Assembly (NCBI GenBank): GCA_023439505.1 | Contig: JAEXNR010000021.1 | Coordinates: forward strand, 145,675-209,674 | DNA length: 64,000 bases | Direction: 5' to 3' | From: Bacillota bacterium | GTDB lineage: Bacteria; Bacillota; Clostridia; Lachnospirales; Lachnospiraceae | Shown: positions 26,179 through 35,621 of the stretch, piece after piece | How the letters are laid out: the number at the start of each line of letters is the position of its first letter | Numbering within the stretch: position 1 is the stretch's first letter | Translations under genes and position numbers: made by a program | The notes under the pieces: generated by a model | Seen by the model: only the letters and a program-made list of their open reading frames with translations | What the model was told of the DNA's origin: nothing | The model's database searches: none

Positions 26179-27462
26179 TTAGTAACGTATCCGATTGATA
26201 ATTTCATTTGCTTTATCATAGATTTCTTCCGGAACAGCTCCAATATAAAAATTACCGTCTTCATACAGGATCTTACCATTTATCATGGTCATCTTAACAT
26301 TTTGTTTACTTCCACTGTAGACAATATTTTTTGTAATATTATTGATTGGCTGCATATTCGGTTGATGTAAATCAATCATGATAATATCTGCATACTTACC
26401 AACTTCTAAGGTATCGCAATTCTCCAATCCCATCGCCTTAGCACCACCAACAGTTGCCATATATAAGACCTGATTCGCATCTAGTGCAGAAGCGTCCATG
26501 GAATACAATTTGGCAAGTCCTGTAACCAAAAACATTTCACGAAACATATCCAGACAGTTATTACTTGCCGGTCCATCGGTACCAATGGCTACATTAATGC
26601 CAAGGTCCATCATCTTTTGAATTGGTGCAATTCCACTCGCCAGTTTTGTATTGGAAGCCGGATTCGTTACAACAGATAAATTCTTCTCCTTAAATAGGTT
26701 CAAATCTTGATCTGTCATATGGACGCAATGATATCCACCACCGCCATAGTCATATATCCCTAGGCTATCCAGAAATTGCGTCGGGGTTTTTCCATGTCGT
26801 TCGATACACTGCCGGACTTCTAAAGCACTTTCTGAATTATGCGTATACACCGGCGCTTTATATTTCTTAGCTAAAGATGCCAGCTTTCTTAGTAATTCTT
26901 CTGATGATGTATATTCAGCATGAAAGCCCAGGACAAAGCTTATTAAATCACTTTCCTGATTCCATTTCTTATACCAGTTCTCAATTTCTTCTATCGATTG
27001 AGAAAAATTACTTAATCCGCCTACCATAACTGTTCGAAAGCCACAATCAATCGATGCCTTGGCAATGGTATCCGGCGTTATATACATATCAAAATTAGCT
27101 GTTACGCCACTGGTTAGATATTCCATAATGGCTAATTTTGATAAATGATAGATATCTTCTTCATCTATTTTAGCCTCCATTGGAAATACCTGCCGGGTAA
27201 GCCACTCCAATAATGGCAGGTCATCCGCGTAGGAACGGAGAAATGTCATTGCCGAATGGGTATGGGCATTCTTAAACCCGGGCATTATCAGATTCCCCTT
27301 ACCATCCATCTGACGATCCCAGCTAACCTGATTGACTTCCTCCATGCTTTTACTTTCGCCGATATAGGTAATCACTTTGCCTTCAACCCAAAGTTCTCCC
27401 TCATTTATTTGAAAATCGTGTGCCATCGTCAATACCTTAACATTGTAAAATCTTATATTCAT
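26179..27462 (-). CDS. 5'-methylthioadenosine/S-adenosylhomocysteine-type adenosine deaminase
   Basis: A 427-residue amidohydrolase: metal-binding HxH at His67/His69 in AHTHS, further ligands in GFHAEY and YHCVHM, and the late GTDGPASNN motif. This is the MTA/SAH/5'-deoxyadenosine deaminase (MtaD/DadD) branch of the cytosine-deaminase-like family, which deaminates the adenine ring and releases ammonia. It is the last gene of the nucleoside cluster, after the two permeases. In this context it would convert imported or intracellular (5'-deoxy)adenosines to inosine forms for the phosphorylase encoded by the same cluster. Choice among adenosine, MTA, SAH and 5'-deoxyadenosine cannot be made from sequence alone. 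Confidence 0.85.
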   Translation of the reverse strand: MNIRFYNVKVLTMAHDFQINEGELWVEGKVITYIGESKSMEEVNQVSWDRQMDGKGNLIMPGFKNAHTHSAMTFLRSYADDLPLLEWLTRQVFPMEAKIDEEDIYHLSKLAIMEYLTSGVTANFDMYITPDTIAKASIDCGFRTVMVGGLSNFSQSIEEIENWYKKWNQESDLISFVLGFHAEYTSSEELLRKLASLAKKYKAPVYTHNSESALEVRQCIERHGKTPTQFLDSLGIYDYGGGGYHCVHMTDQDLNLFKEKNLSVVTNPASNTKLASGIAPIQKMMDLGINVAIGTDGPASNNCLDMFREMFLVTGLAKLYSMDASALDANQVLYMATVGGAKAMGLENCDTLEVGKYADIIMIDLHQPNMQPINNITKNIVYSGSKQNVKMTMINGKILYEDGNFYIGAVPEEIYDKANEIINRIRY

Positions 27463-27511
27463 AAGCAGTTCTCCTATCTATTATCCTGATACCACAGACA
27501 TTGCGAGTTAT

Positions 27512-28471
27512 TTATCTTTTTCCCTTATCATAGATTTCTCCCAGTGCTCTTGGCGCTCTATTATGTTTGGAGAAGAATATTAATAACAAAAGCGTCAGCA
27601 CATAAGGTAATATCATGATCAAATCCGAATAACTGCTCGGCATCTTAAGGATCTGCACGATTCGATATCCACCTGATTTTGCAAATCCGAACAGTAAACA
27701 TGCCCCTAGTGTAGGCAGTATCTTCCAGTTGCCAAATATTAATCCGGCAATGGCTAAATATCCATAGCCCATATAAATACTTGAGGAAAAATTAGCTGAT
27801 ATGGAATACGCAAAACTAATACCCGCAAGACCCGATAATCCTCCTGATACCATAACGGCAATTAACCTGACTTTTCCAACTGAAATACCCACGGAATCTA
27901 TCGCATGGGGATTATCCCCACAAGCACGAAGATGCAGGCCATATTTTGTTTTATACAATACATACCATGCGATGAATGCTACAACTACAATGATAATTTC
28001 AAATGGATATATGTTTTTAAAGATAGCACCCAAGATCGGAATCTCAGATACTCCCGGTACGGTATATCTCTTTGACACACCAAGTACAAATTTATCGGAA
28101 GCTGCACCGAATACCCTTTTATTTATCAATTTCGTTAAAAATGCTGTTAGGGCCATCGCTAAAATGTTAATTACGACACCGCTGATTACTTGATTCGATT
28201 TGTATTTTATACATAATAAAGCATGAACCAAAGAGTATAGAACGCCCCCCAAAACAGCACAGAGGATAGCAGCATAATAAGGAATTTGGGAATTGGTTGT
28301 GGCATGGCTCATAATCAATACCGCAGTTAATGCTCCTGTAAAAGCACCAAATCCTTGTAATCCTTCCAATGCAAGGTTCGTTATACCGCTCTTTTCGCTA
28401 TAGATACCGCCAATTGCCATAATGAATAGAGGTAAGGCAAAGGATAAACCATCGATAATTATTGTTTCCAT
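27512..28471 (-). CDS. nucleoside ABC transporter permease (YufQ/NupQ-like)
   Basis: A 319-residue permease with 8-9 membrane helices and the BPD_transp_2 signature (NLALEGLQGFGAFTG, GVSISV..AIDSVGI). Members pair with BMP lipoproteins in purine nucleoside uptake. Its ATG shares a base with the upstream permease stop (TAATG). Confidence 0.9.
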   Translation of the reverse strand: METIIIDGLSFALPLFIMAIGGIYSEKSGITNLALEGLQGFGAFTGALTAVLIMSHATTNSQIPYYAAILCAVLGGVLYSLVHALLCIKYKSNQVISGVVINILAMALTAFLTKLINKRVFGAASDKFVLGVSKRYTVPGVSEIPILGAIFKNIYPFEIIIVVVAFIAWYVLYKTKYGLHLRACGDNPHAIDSVGISVGKVRLIAVMVSGGLSGLAGISFAYSISANFSSSIYMGYGYLAIAGLIFGNWKILPTLGACLLFGFAKSGGYRIVQILKMPSSYSDLIMILPYVLTLLLLIFFSKHNRAPRALGEIYDKGKR

Positions 28472-29613
28472 TATTTTTTCTCCTTTCCTTCCTTGAGGTT
28501 GTTCTTTGTCTCTCCCACTTTATATCTGATATATGCACCACAGGCATTGAATAGTAATATGATTCCGGTGATAACTGATGTAATTTCTGCTTCGAGTCCT
28601 GCTGTCGAACTCATATAAGTACTGCCCTTGCTAATAATCGTAATTAGCAGGGAAGAGAATATGATTCCAATCGGATTACTATTGCCTAATAAGGAAACTG
28701 CAATGGCATCAAATCCTACACTGCTTAATACTTTAGGTTGTATGGATCCATAATAACCAAGATAGTACGTGACTCCTGCTAAGCCGGCTAATCCCCCTGA
28801 TATAATCATTGTTGTTACCATTTTTCTTCCCACATTGATTCCTGCATATTTGGCCGCAGTTTGACTGGCCCCGACTGCTTTCAATTCAAAACCGGCTGTG
28901 GTTCGGTCAATTAAGAACTTAACAGCAAAGGCGGCGATCAAAGCAAGTATAATTCCAAGCGGAATATCCATCTTTAAATCCATAACCATCGTATCCGTAA
29001 GCGTCAGTCTTGCCGCACTATTAACCAGTTTGGATTGTCTTGATACCGGATCCACATAGAATGTATTAATCAGGAAGCTGATTACATATTGGGCAATGTA
29101 GTTAATCATGATAGAAGAAACTACTTCGTTTATATTAAATTTATACTTTAGCCAGCCAATTAACCCTCCTACAAAAGCTCCGGCGACGATTCCAATCAGT
29201 AATACCAGTGGTTTGGCAACGATACTATTTAGAGGACTATATCCTACAATGATAGTTGTAACAAAGCCTGCCGTTAACATCTGTCCGGATACACCGATAT
29301 TAAATAAACCCGCTTTTAATGCCACTGCCACTGATAAGGAAGCAAATAACATAGGTGTCAGCGCATTTAAATAACTTGTAAAATCAGTTAACATGCTTTT
29401 GTGTCCGGCATAAGATGGTTTTGGCATAAAGCCGGAACCTTGAAGCAGGTTTTGGTAGGCTCTTAGTGGGTTTTTACCCAATAAGCCAATTACGATTGCT
29501 CCAACAATTAAGCTGACAACAATCGAAAACAAAGGTATAGTTATAAACTGTCTCTTTTCATTTCCAAGAATTTTTACAGTTAACTTTTGTAAGAAATTTT
29601 TAATTTGCTTCAT
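28471..29613 (-). CDS. nucleoside ABC transporter permease (YufP/NupP-like)
   Basis: A 380-residue, mostly hydrophobic protein, the larger of the two BPD_transp_2 permeases. It begins with a basic cytoplasmic stretch and has the conserved ALKAGLFNIGVSGQ and GLAGVTYYLG segments. It overlaps the ATPase stop by 4 bases and the next permease by 1 base, indicating coupled translation of the transporter. Confidence 0.9.
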   Translation of the reverse strand: MKQIKNFLQKLTVKILGNEKRQFITIPLFSIVVSLIVGAIVIGLLGKNPLRAYQNLLQGSGFMPKPSYAGHKSMLTDFTSYLNALTPMLFASLSVAVALKAGLFNIGVSGQMLTAGFVTTIIVGYSPLNSIVAKPLVLLIGIVAGAFVGGLIGWLKYKFNINEVVSSIMINYIAQYVISFLINTFYVDPVSRQSKLVNSAARLTLTDTMVMDLKMDIPLGIILALIAAFAVKFLIDRTTAGFELKAVGASQTAAKYAGINVGRKMVTTMIISGGLAGLAGVTYYLGYYGSIQPKVLSSVGFDAIAVSLLGNSNPIGIIFSSLLITIISKGSTYMSSTAGLEAEITSVITGIILLFNACGAYIRYKVGETKNNLKEGKEKK

Positions 29614-31142
29614 CCTTTCTTTACCCCCATCATAAACTGTCCGACTTCATTGGTTGTTACTGTATTCGCAGCAGCGATTTTTTGTATTTTACCATTGTAT
29701 ATAACCGCTATGGTGTCGGCACAATTCATGATTTCATCCAATTCCAGAGAAACCAATAAAATTGCCTTGCCTTTATCTCTTTCTGCAATAATCTGTTTAT
29801 GGATATTCTCAATGGCGCCGATATCTAATCCTCTGGTGGGCTGCACAAATATCATAAGAGGTGATTGTAATTCGATTTCTCTCGCAATAATCGCTTTTTG
29901 CTGATTACCTCCACTCATCGAACGAGCCAGCGTTTTATTTCCTTGTGCACTTCTTATATCATATTTGTCAATTAATTTTGAGCTATAGTCTGAAAACGCC
30001 TCTCTGTTAAGAATTCCCTTTTTAGAGAAGGGTTCTTTATAATAATCCTTTAAAACAATATTATCTTCCAATGAAAAATCCATAACAAGTCCATAATGTT
30101 GTCGATCTTCCGGAATATAGGATATTCCCTCTAAGGTATGATTACGAATTGATTCATCGGTGATATCCTTCCCCTTAAATTTAATTGTTCCACTGCTTAC
30201 TTTAGCAAGGCCTGCTACAGCATCTGCAATTTCAACTTGTCCATTCCCGGATACCCCTGCGATTGCGAATATTTCTCCCCCCCGTATGGAGAACGATACA
30301 TCCTTTACGACCTCAAATTCATCGTGATTCTTTACTGTCAGATGGTCAACCTCCAGTATTACCTCTCTAAAATTCGGTTCTTCTTTATTTGTTATAAAGG
30401 AAACCTCTCTGCCAACCATCAGATTAGCCATCGTTTTTGTTGAAGTAGCCGCTACCTCTAATACGTCTATTAATTTACCACGGCATAATACAGCACAACG
30501 ATCTGCTACCTTCTTAATTTCTTCTAATTTATGTGTAATTAAAACAATCGTTTTTCCATCATCTCTTAGACCTTGCATAATCTCTAACAGACGGTTAATT
30601 TCCTGTGGCGTCAGTACTGCTGTAGGTTCATCAAAAATAAGAATTTCTGCTTCACGATACAGCATCTTTAATATTTCCACACGTTGCTGCGTTGATACGT
30701 TTATGTCTTCAATTACTTTTTCAGGATCAACTTCCAACCCATACTTTTGGGAAAGCTCAGCTATTTGCCTGTTTGCTTCTTTTATATCAACACAAGGCAA
30801 AAATCCAAATAATTTTTTTTGTATTTCTGCACCCATTATAATATTTTCAGCGATGGTATAATTCTCAACCAATTTAAAATGTTGATGTACCATCCCTATA
30901 TTAAGTTTAGCGGCATAACTTGGAGATGTGATTTTTTCCTTTTTACCACGGATATAAATTTCTCCTTGATCCGGTTCATACATACCGAATAACATACTCA
31001 TTATCGTGGATTTACCCGCACCATTTTCTCCTAGCAGCGCAAATATCTCGCCTTTTTTTATTTGCAGAGTTACATCATCGTTGGCTATGATGCCTGGAAA
31101 TTTTTTCGTAATATGTTTCATTTCAACAATATATTCCGACAT
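29610..31142 (-). CDS. nucleoside ABC transporter, double ATP-binding protein
   Basis: A 510-residue YufO/RbsA-like ATPase with two nucleotide-binding domains. The first has GENGAGKST, STQQRVEILK and ILIFDEP. The second lacks a standard Walker A (GVSGNGQVE) but has MSGGNQQK, which is usual for this class. The start at 31142 follows GAGGAC; an in-frame ATG at 31169 lacks a site. It would energise both permeases for BMP-dependent nucleoside uptake. Confidence 0.9.
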   Translation of the reverse strand: MSEYIVEMKHITKKFPGIIANDDVTLQIKKGEIFALLGENGAGKSTIMSMLFGMYEPDQGEIYIRGKKEKITSPSYAAKLNIGMVHQHFKLVENYTIAENIIMGAEIQKKLFGFLPCVDIKEANRQIAELSQKYGLEVDPEKVIEDINVSTQQRVEILKMLYREAEILIFDEPTAVLTPQEINRLLEIMQGLRDDGKTIVLITHKLEEIKKVADRCAVLCRGKLIDVLEVAATSTKTMANLMVGREVSFITNKEEPNFREVILEVDHLTVKNHDEFEVVKDVSFSIRGGEIFAIAGVSGNGQVEIADAVAGLAKVSSGTIKFKGKDITDESIRNHTLEGISYIPEDRQHYGLVMDFSLEDNIVLKDYYKEPFSKKGILNREAFSDYSSKLIDKYDIRSAQGNKTLARSMSGGNQQKAIIAREIELQSPLMIFVQPTRGLDIGAIENIHKQIIAERDKGKAILLVSLELDEIMNCADTIAVIYNGKIQKIAAANTVTTNEVGQFMMGVKKG

Positions 31143-31303
31143 AACGTCCTCACTTTCATTATAGAACATTTCATAAAGCTAACATGAATTTTATATACCA
31201 TACAGTTATTCCAGGGGTATAACTGCTATTATTTCCCATTTATTGATTACCATTTACATTGATATACAAATGTTGATTCCTATTATAGATAACATTCAAA
31301 TAC

Positions 31304-31334
31304 AAAAAGAGGCTGATTACACAGCCCCTTTTTT
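31304..31334 (-). terminator. intrinsic terminator/attenuator after the BMP lipoprotein gene
   Basis: The minus-strand stem GGGGCTG/CAGCCTC (one mismatch) with a 6-base loop is followed by TTTTT; A-runs on the other side make it potentially bidirectional. Placed between binding-protein and ATPase genes, it would give excess binding protein by partial termination. Confidence 0.8.
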
Positions 31335-31347
31335 GGTCAAAATCCGA

Positions 31348-32541
31348 TTATTCCAGGCCTGGGAAGTTCTCAGGAGAAATACCGTTAAAGTTTGATGCCG
31401 GAACAATTGTACCAGCTTTCACTAATGCAAAGGCTTCATCGATTTTAGAAATAGTATCCGCAGATAATTGATTTCTTCCATCAGCTTTTACATATCCTGT
31501 AGAATCTGTATTTGCTTGTAATACTTCGTTCTTGCCTGCAAATGTTCCATCTACTATTGCATTTAACTGCTTTTCAACATTAATGTCCATTACTTTAAGC
31601 GCTGATGTCAATATAATATTACTGTCTCCATTTGCACCGTCATCGTATTGATCTACATCACAACCAATAACTTTGATACCAGCTTCTTTTGCAGCAGTAA
31701 ATACACCATTACCGGAACCACCTGCAGCAACAAATAAGATATCACATCCTGCATCGATGAGCGCTTTCCCCACTACTTTTCCAGTAGCTTCATCAGCAAA
31801 ACTGCCAATATAGTTACCGTCAACATTTGCGCCTGTTACATCAGTACCGGCATAAGACGGTAATTCTACAACTTCAACACCAGTGTTATATTTCTTATTT
31901 GCATATGTTACACCGGATTCAAAACCAAATTGATAATTTACATTAGAAGGATACGCTATCCCATTAACAACTGCAACTTTCTTTGTCTTTGATTCTAAAG
32001 CTGCAGCCATACCTGCATAGAAACCACTTTCTTGTTCAGCAAATGTCATAGCATAGATATTCTCAATTACTTCATCGCCGGAAGGATTGGTATCAACAAG
32101 GATGAAATCAACCTTCGGATTATCTTTCGCTATATCCGTAATCCCGGCAAATTGGAAACCGCAGCATACTATTGCATCATAATCTGCTACAATATCAGCG
32201 ACAGCTTGAATAGCAGCAGCTGTATCACCAGTCTCTTCTCTAACGGGAGTTACAGTTGCATCCGGATGACTTTCGATAAACTTTAAAATACCGTTATAAT
32301 TGTTTTCATTAAACGAACCATCATCTACACCGGAAGGACTGCTCACTATTGCAATCTTTAAACCTGCTTTGCTATCTGATGGGGTAGGCTCTGCTTCAGA
32401 ACTCGTTGGTGTTTCTGAATTCGTTGGTGTTTCAGTAGCTGTTGGTTCCGGATTTTTCGTATCTGTCTTCTTCGATGCACATCCTACGAAAGAAACAGCT
32501 ACCATTGTTGTACATAAAAGTACACATAAAAATTTCTTCAT
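31348..32541 (-). CDS. BMP-family nucleoside-binding lipoprotein
   Basis: A 397-residue lipoprotein: signal peptide with lipobox VGCA (Cys21), a linker rich in Pro, Thr, Ser and Glu (about 25-60), then a BMP/Med (PnrA-like) domain with the family's KIAIVSSPSGVDDGSFNEN opening and the FVAAGGSGNGVF segment. BMP proteins bind purine nucleosides outside the membrane and deliver them to YufOPQ-type transporters. A terminator follows, and the transporter genes are next. Confidence 0.92.
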   Translation of the reverse strand: MKKFLCVLLCTTMVAVSFVGCASKKTDTKNPEPTATETPTNSETPTSSEAEPTPSDSKAGLKIAIVSSPSGVDDGSFNENNYNGILKFIESHPDATVTPVREETGDTAAAIQAVADIVADYDAIVCCGFQFAGITDIAKDNPKVDFILVDTNPSGDEVIENIYAMTFAEQESGFYAGMAAALESKTKKVAVVNGIAYPSNVNYQFGFESGVTYANKKYNTGVEVVELPSYAGTDVTGANVDGNYIGSFADEATGKVVGKALIDAGCDILFVAAGGSGNGVFTAAKEAGIKVIGCDVDQYDDGANGDSNIILTSALKVMDINVEKQLNAIVDGTFAGKNEVLQANTDSTGYVKADGRNQLSADTISKIDEAFALVKAGTIVPASNFNGISPENFPGLE

Positions 32542-32642
32542 GTTTCATTCCTCCTAATTTTAACCTTTTGAATGTTCTATAATCAATCTCTTATGAAAGA
32601 TGTTGATTCTCATTAACTGCTTATCTGTACTACATTGATTCA

Positions 32643-33692
32643 CTATTTATCATCAAATAATTTCTTCAAACTAACGTTAAATGGCGGTCTGGCAATTCCA
32701 TGCTCTGTAATAATTCCGCTAATCAATTCATGATTGGTTACATCAAACGCCGGATTATAGCATTTCACATCTTTAGGCGCCATTGGTTCTTTATAAAATT
32801 TTTCCTTGATTTCCTCAGGATCTCTTAATTCAATGACAATGTCATCTCCGGTTTCACAGGACAAATCAATTGTTGAAGTGGGTCCCAATACATAAAAAGG
32901 TATGTTATAATATTTTGCCAGGATAGCAACGCCGCTGGTACCGACTTTATTGGCTGCATCTCCATTGGCCGCAATACGGTCACATCCTACAAAACAAGCA
33001 TTTATCCAACCATTCTTCATAACAATGCTGGCCATATTGTCACAAATTAAGGTTACGTCAATACCGGCATTCGATAATTCATAGGAAGTTAATCTGGCAC
33101 CTTGTAATAATGGTCTTGTTTCATCTGCGAATACACGAAAGTTCATTCCCTTTTCTTTTCCCAAGAATAAAGGCCCTAAAGCTGTCCCGTATTTTGATGT
33201 GGCAAGTGGACCGGCATTACAATGGGTCAAAATTCCATCTCCGTCTTTCATTAGTGATAATCCATATTCGGAGATAGCGTGACACATTTCGATATCTTCA
33301 TCCTGTATCAGCTTACATTCTTTCCCTAATAAATCAATGATTTCTGATACTGATTTATCTTTATTTGATATTACTACCCGTTCCATACGCCTTAATGCCC
33401 AGCTTAAATTAACTGCAGTTGGCCTGGAAGAATCCAGGTACTCCTTATAAGCGCTGAACTTACGATAGAATTCATCGTAGTCTTCTGTCCTTATTGTCTG
33501 CGCCAGGCAATAGATACCAAATCCGGCACATATTCCTATGGCAGGTGCTCCCCGCACTTTAAGATGGAATATTGCATCATAAATATCCTCTGCGGATTCC
33601 AGTGTAAGAAATTCTACGATGGATGGTAATTTTGTTTGATCGACAATCACTACCTTTTTACCATCTTCACTTAATTTTACATTATCTATCAT
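32643..33692 (-). CDS. mtnA: MtnA-type sugar-1-phosphate isomerase
   Basis: A 349-residue member of the eIF2B-alpha/MtnA family with the catalytic Cys158 (THCNAGPLAT) and Asp238 (GCDRIAANGD) matching the positions in Bacillus MtnA. The VRGAPAIG and C-terminal NPAFDVT motifs are also present. MtnA converts 5-methylthioribose 1-phosphate (and 5-deoxyribose 1-phosphate) to the ribulose form. Here no kinase is needed because the adjacent nucleoside phosphorylase makes the 1-phosphate. No other methionine-salvage genes (mtnBCDEK) are nearby, which favours a disposal or carbon-recovery role over complete methionine salvage (inference). Confidence 0.88.
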   Translation of the reverse strand: MIDNVKLSEDGKKVVIVDQTKLPSIVEFLTLESAEDIYDAIFHLKVRGAPAIGICAGFGIYCLAQTIRTEDYDEFYRKFSAYKEYLDSSRPTAVNLSWALRRMERVVISNKDKSVSEIIDLLGKECKLIQDEDIEMCHAISEYGLSLMKDGDGILTHCNAGPLATSKYGTALGPLFLGKEKGMNFRVFADETRPLLQGARLTSYELSNAGIDVTLICDNMASIVMKNGWINACFVGCDRIAANGDAANKVGTSGVAILAKYYNIPFYVLGPTSTIDLSCETGDDIVIELRDPEEIKEKFYKEPMAPKDVKCYNPAFDVTNHELISGIITEHGIARPPFNVSLKKLFDDK

Positions 33693-33734
33693 ATCGTATC
33701 TCCAATTCTTTTTCCACTCTTATACACAAATTTT

Positions 33735-34670
33735 TTAAATATTTCTCAAATCAAATCCTACTTTGAAAGCCTGTGATTGAAAGGCCTCCTGATGGTCCTT
33801 TAATCTGTATAAACGAACCCGCGGTAACTTAACCAATCTTTTCTCTAATAAACGTATGGCGGGTTCAAACGGGCCACATCTGCTTCCCGTAATTTGAAGT
33901 TCATTGACCGCAGCTAAACTCATATTTAGGCTTACTTCTCCGGCATAAGTACTCTTTAACACGATCTGCCCTTGTTTTCTTACAATTTCCATGGCTTGTT
34001 TTAATCCCGAACCATTACCGCAAGCGTCTACCACCACTTCAAAGGTATCCTCCGGATGCAAGGTGGTTTTAGCATATGGCGCAAATTGCACCAGCTTCTC
34101 TTCATGTCTTCCTATCACTGTAATATCCGCACCGGATAATGCCAGAACCTGAGTTATCATAAAACTTAGTCTTCCATCCCCAATAACAGCAATATTTTTT
34201 TCCGGCTTGATATGAATCTGAGATGCAATCTCAACCGCAGCAGCCAGAGGCTCTGTATAAACTGCTTCTTCATCGGATAAATGATCCGGCACCACATGAA
34301 GCAATCGATTCTTTACAGTCAGATACTCAGAAAAACACCCATCTTTACCATCGATACCAATAACTTTTCGATTAAGACAATGTTTTTCTCTACCCGTATT
34401 ACAATAAATACAATCTCCACAGCCTGTGTTAATGTCGGCGGTTACTCTTTTCCCAATGAGCGAGGTATCATCAGAATCTTCTACAATGCCAACAAATTCA
34501 TGACCTAATATTCCTTTAAAATCCGGACGATATCCCTTTAAAATTTCTTTGTCCGTATTACATATCCCTGCTAATAAAACTCTGATCAGGCTCTCATTTG
34601 CCACCCTTTGCTGCACCGGGTAGTTCTCAACGTACGCAGCCTCTTTTCCATTAAAATATATAGCCTTCAT
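33735..34670 (-). CDS. zinc-dependent medium-chain dehydrogenase
   Basis: A 311-residue MDR-family oxidoreductase. The catalytic zinc site (GICNTDKEI, GHEFVG) and the structural zinc site with four cysteines (CGDCIYCNTGREKHC) are complete, and a Rossmann segment follows (IAVIGDGRLS, slightly changed from GxGxxG). It is shorter than the usual 340-350 residues. The ATG at 34670 follows AAGGAC and leaves 11 bases after the phosphorylase stop; an in-frame start at 34691 would overlap that gene. In this pathway it could act on the sugar phosphate itself or on an aldehyde released from the 5-deoxysugar. Neither is shown. Confidence 0.82.
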   Translation of the reverse strand: MKAIYFNGKEAAYVENYPVQQRVANESLIRVLLAGICNTDKEILKGYRPDFKGILGHEFVGIVEDSDDTSLIGKRVTADINTGCGDCIYCNTGREKHCLNRKVIGIDGKDGCFSEYLTVKNRLLHVVPDHLSDEEAVYTEPLAAAVEIASQIHIKPEKNIAVIGDGRLSFMITQVLALSGADITVIGRHEEKLVQFAPYAKTTLHPEDTFEVVVDACGNGSGLKQAMEIVRKQGQIVLKSTYAGEVSLNMSLAAVNELQITGSRCGPFEPAIRLLEKRLVKLPRVRLYRLKDHQEAFQSQAFKVGFDLRNI

Positions 34671-34681
34671 ATTCTTCGTCC

Positions 34682-35518
34682 TTATAGGCAATCGTTTGAA
34701 ATGTTAATGATTGACTGTGTAATTAGTTGTTTAAATAATGGTGCCACCCGATCAGCAGTTTCCTGTACTTCTATATGAGATAGTGGTTCATCCGTCATAC
34801 CACATCCCAAATTTGAGATACAGGAGATTCCACAAATTTTCATGCCCATATGATTTGCAGCAATTGCTTCACACGCTGTGCTCATTCCAACAGCATCTGC
34901 GCCAAGTATTCTGCACATCTTAACCTCATGTGGTGTTTCAAAGTTAGGTCCTGATAATTGGATATACACCCCTTGTTTCATTGGAATATTCAAAGAATCT
35001 GCAGTTGCTAAGATACTTTTTCTTAATTCCAAATTATAGATTTCACTCATATCACTAAATCGCAACCCAAGTTCATCTATATTGGGGCCAATAAGAGGTG
35101 ACGGAACAAAATTACTAATCTGATCTGTAATTAGCATAAAGTCACCTGCACAATAATTAAAATTAACTCCACCAGCCGCATTGGTAAGGAATAATACCTT
35201 AGCCCCCATCATTTTCATTAATCTGGTTGGCAGTACCACATCCTGCATATCATATCCTTCATAGTAATGAACACGTCCCTGCATGATTACAACAGGCACT
35301 GCAGCAATATATCCAAATACAAAACGTCCTTTATGCCCCTCAACTGTTGATTGAGGGAATCCTTCGATATCACCATAATTCAGTGTAGCCTCAACTTTAA
35401 TTTCATCTGCATAACCGCCAAGTCCAGATCCAAGCACCAATGCAACCTCTGGCTTAAAATCAATTTTCTCTTGAAAGCTATTATAACATTTTAATAACTT
35501 GCCATATCCCTGACTCAT
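34682..35518 (-). CDS. punA: purine nucleoside phosphorylase, trimeric type
   Basis: A 278-residue family-2 (PunA/PNP-I) phosphorylase with VLGSGLG, the phosphate-site GRVHYYEGY, TNAAGG, the GMSTACEAI segment and SCISNLGCGMT, where the Asn typical of 6-oxopurine enzymes is kept. It splits inosine or guanosine (and probably 5'-deoxyinosine) with phosphate to base plus sugar 1-phosphate. It is the first structural gene after the regulator, so the cluster supplies import, deamination, phosphorolysis and isomerisation in order. Confidence 0.9.
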   Translation of the reverse strand: MSQGYGKLLKCYNSFQEKIDFKPEVALVLGSGLGGYADEIKVEATLNYGDIEGFPQSTVEGHKGRFVFGYIAAVPVVIMQGRVHYYEGYDMQDVVLPTRLMKMMGAKVLFLTNAAGGVNFNYCAGDFMLITDQISNFVPSPLIGPNIDELGLRFSDMSEIYNLELRKSILATADSLNIPMKQGVYIQLSGPNFETPHEVKMCRILGADAVGMSTACEAIAANHMGMKICGISCISNLGCGMTDEPLSHIEVQETADRVAPLFKQLITQSIINISNDCL

Positions 35519-35546
35519 GATCTTCCTCCTGTCATTCTTTCATCAC

Positions 35547-35562
35547 GGCCGGCCCACCGGCC
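35547..35562. other. GC-rich hairpin between regulator and phosphorylase
   Basis: GGCCGG-CCCA-CCGGCC forms a compact very stable hairpin in the 104-base gap between the DeoR gene and the phosphorylase gene. It is out of keeping with the AT-rich surroundings. No T-run follows; it may be an RNA processing or pausing site. Confidence 0.4.
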
Positions 35563-35621
35563 AATCAAGCCATAAGAATATTTTGCTGCATCTCCCACCA
35601 CTTCGATCCTATTCGTATCGT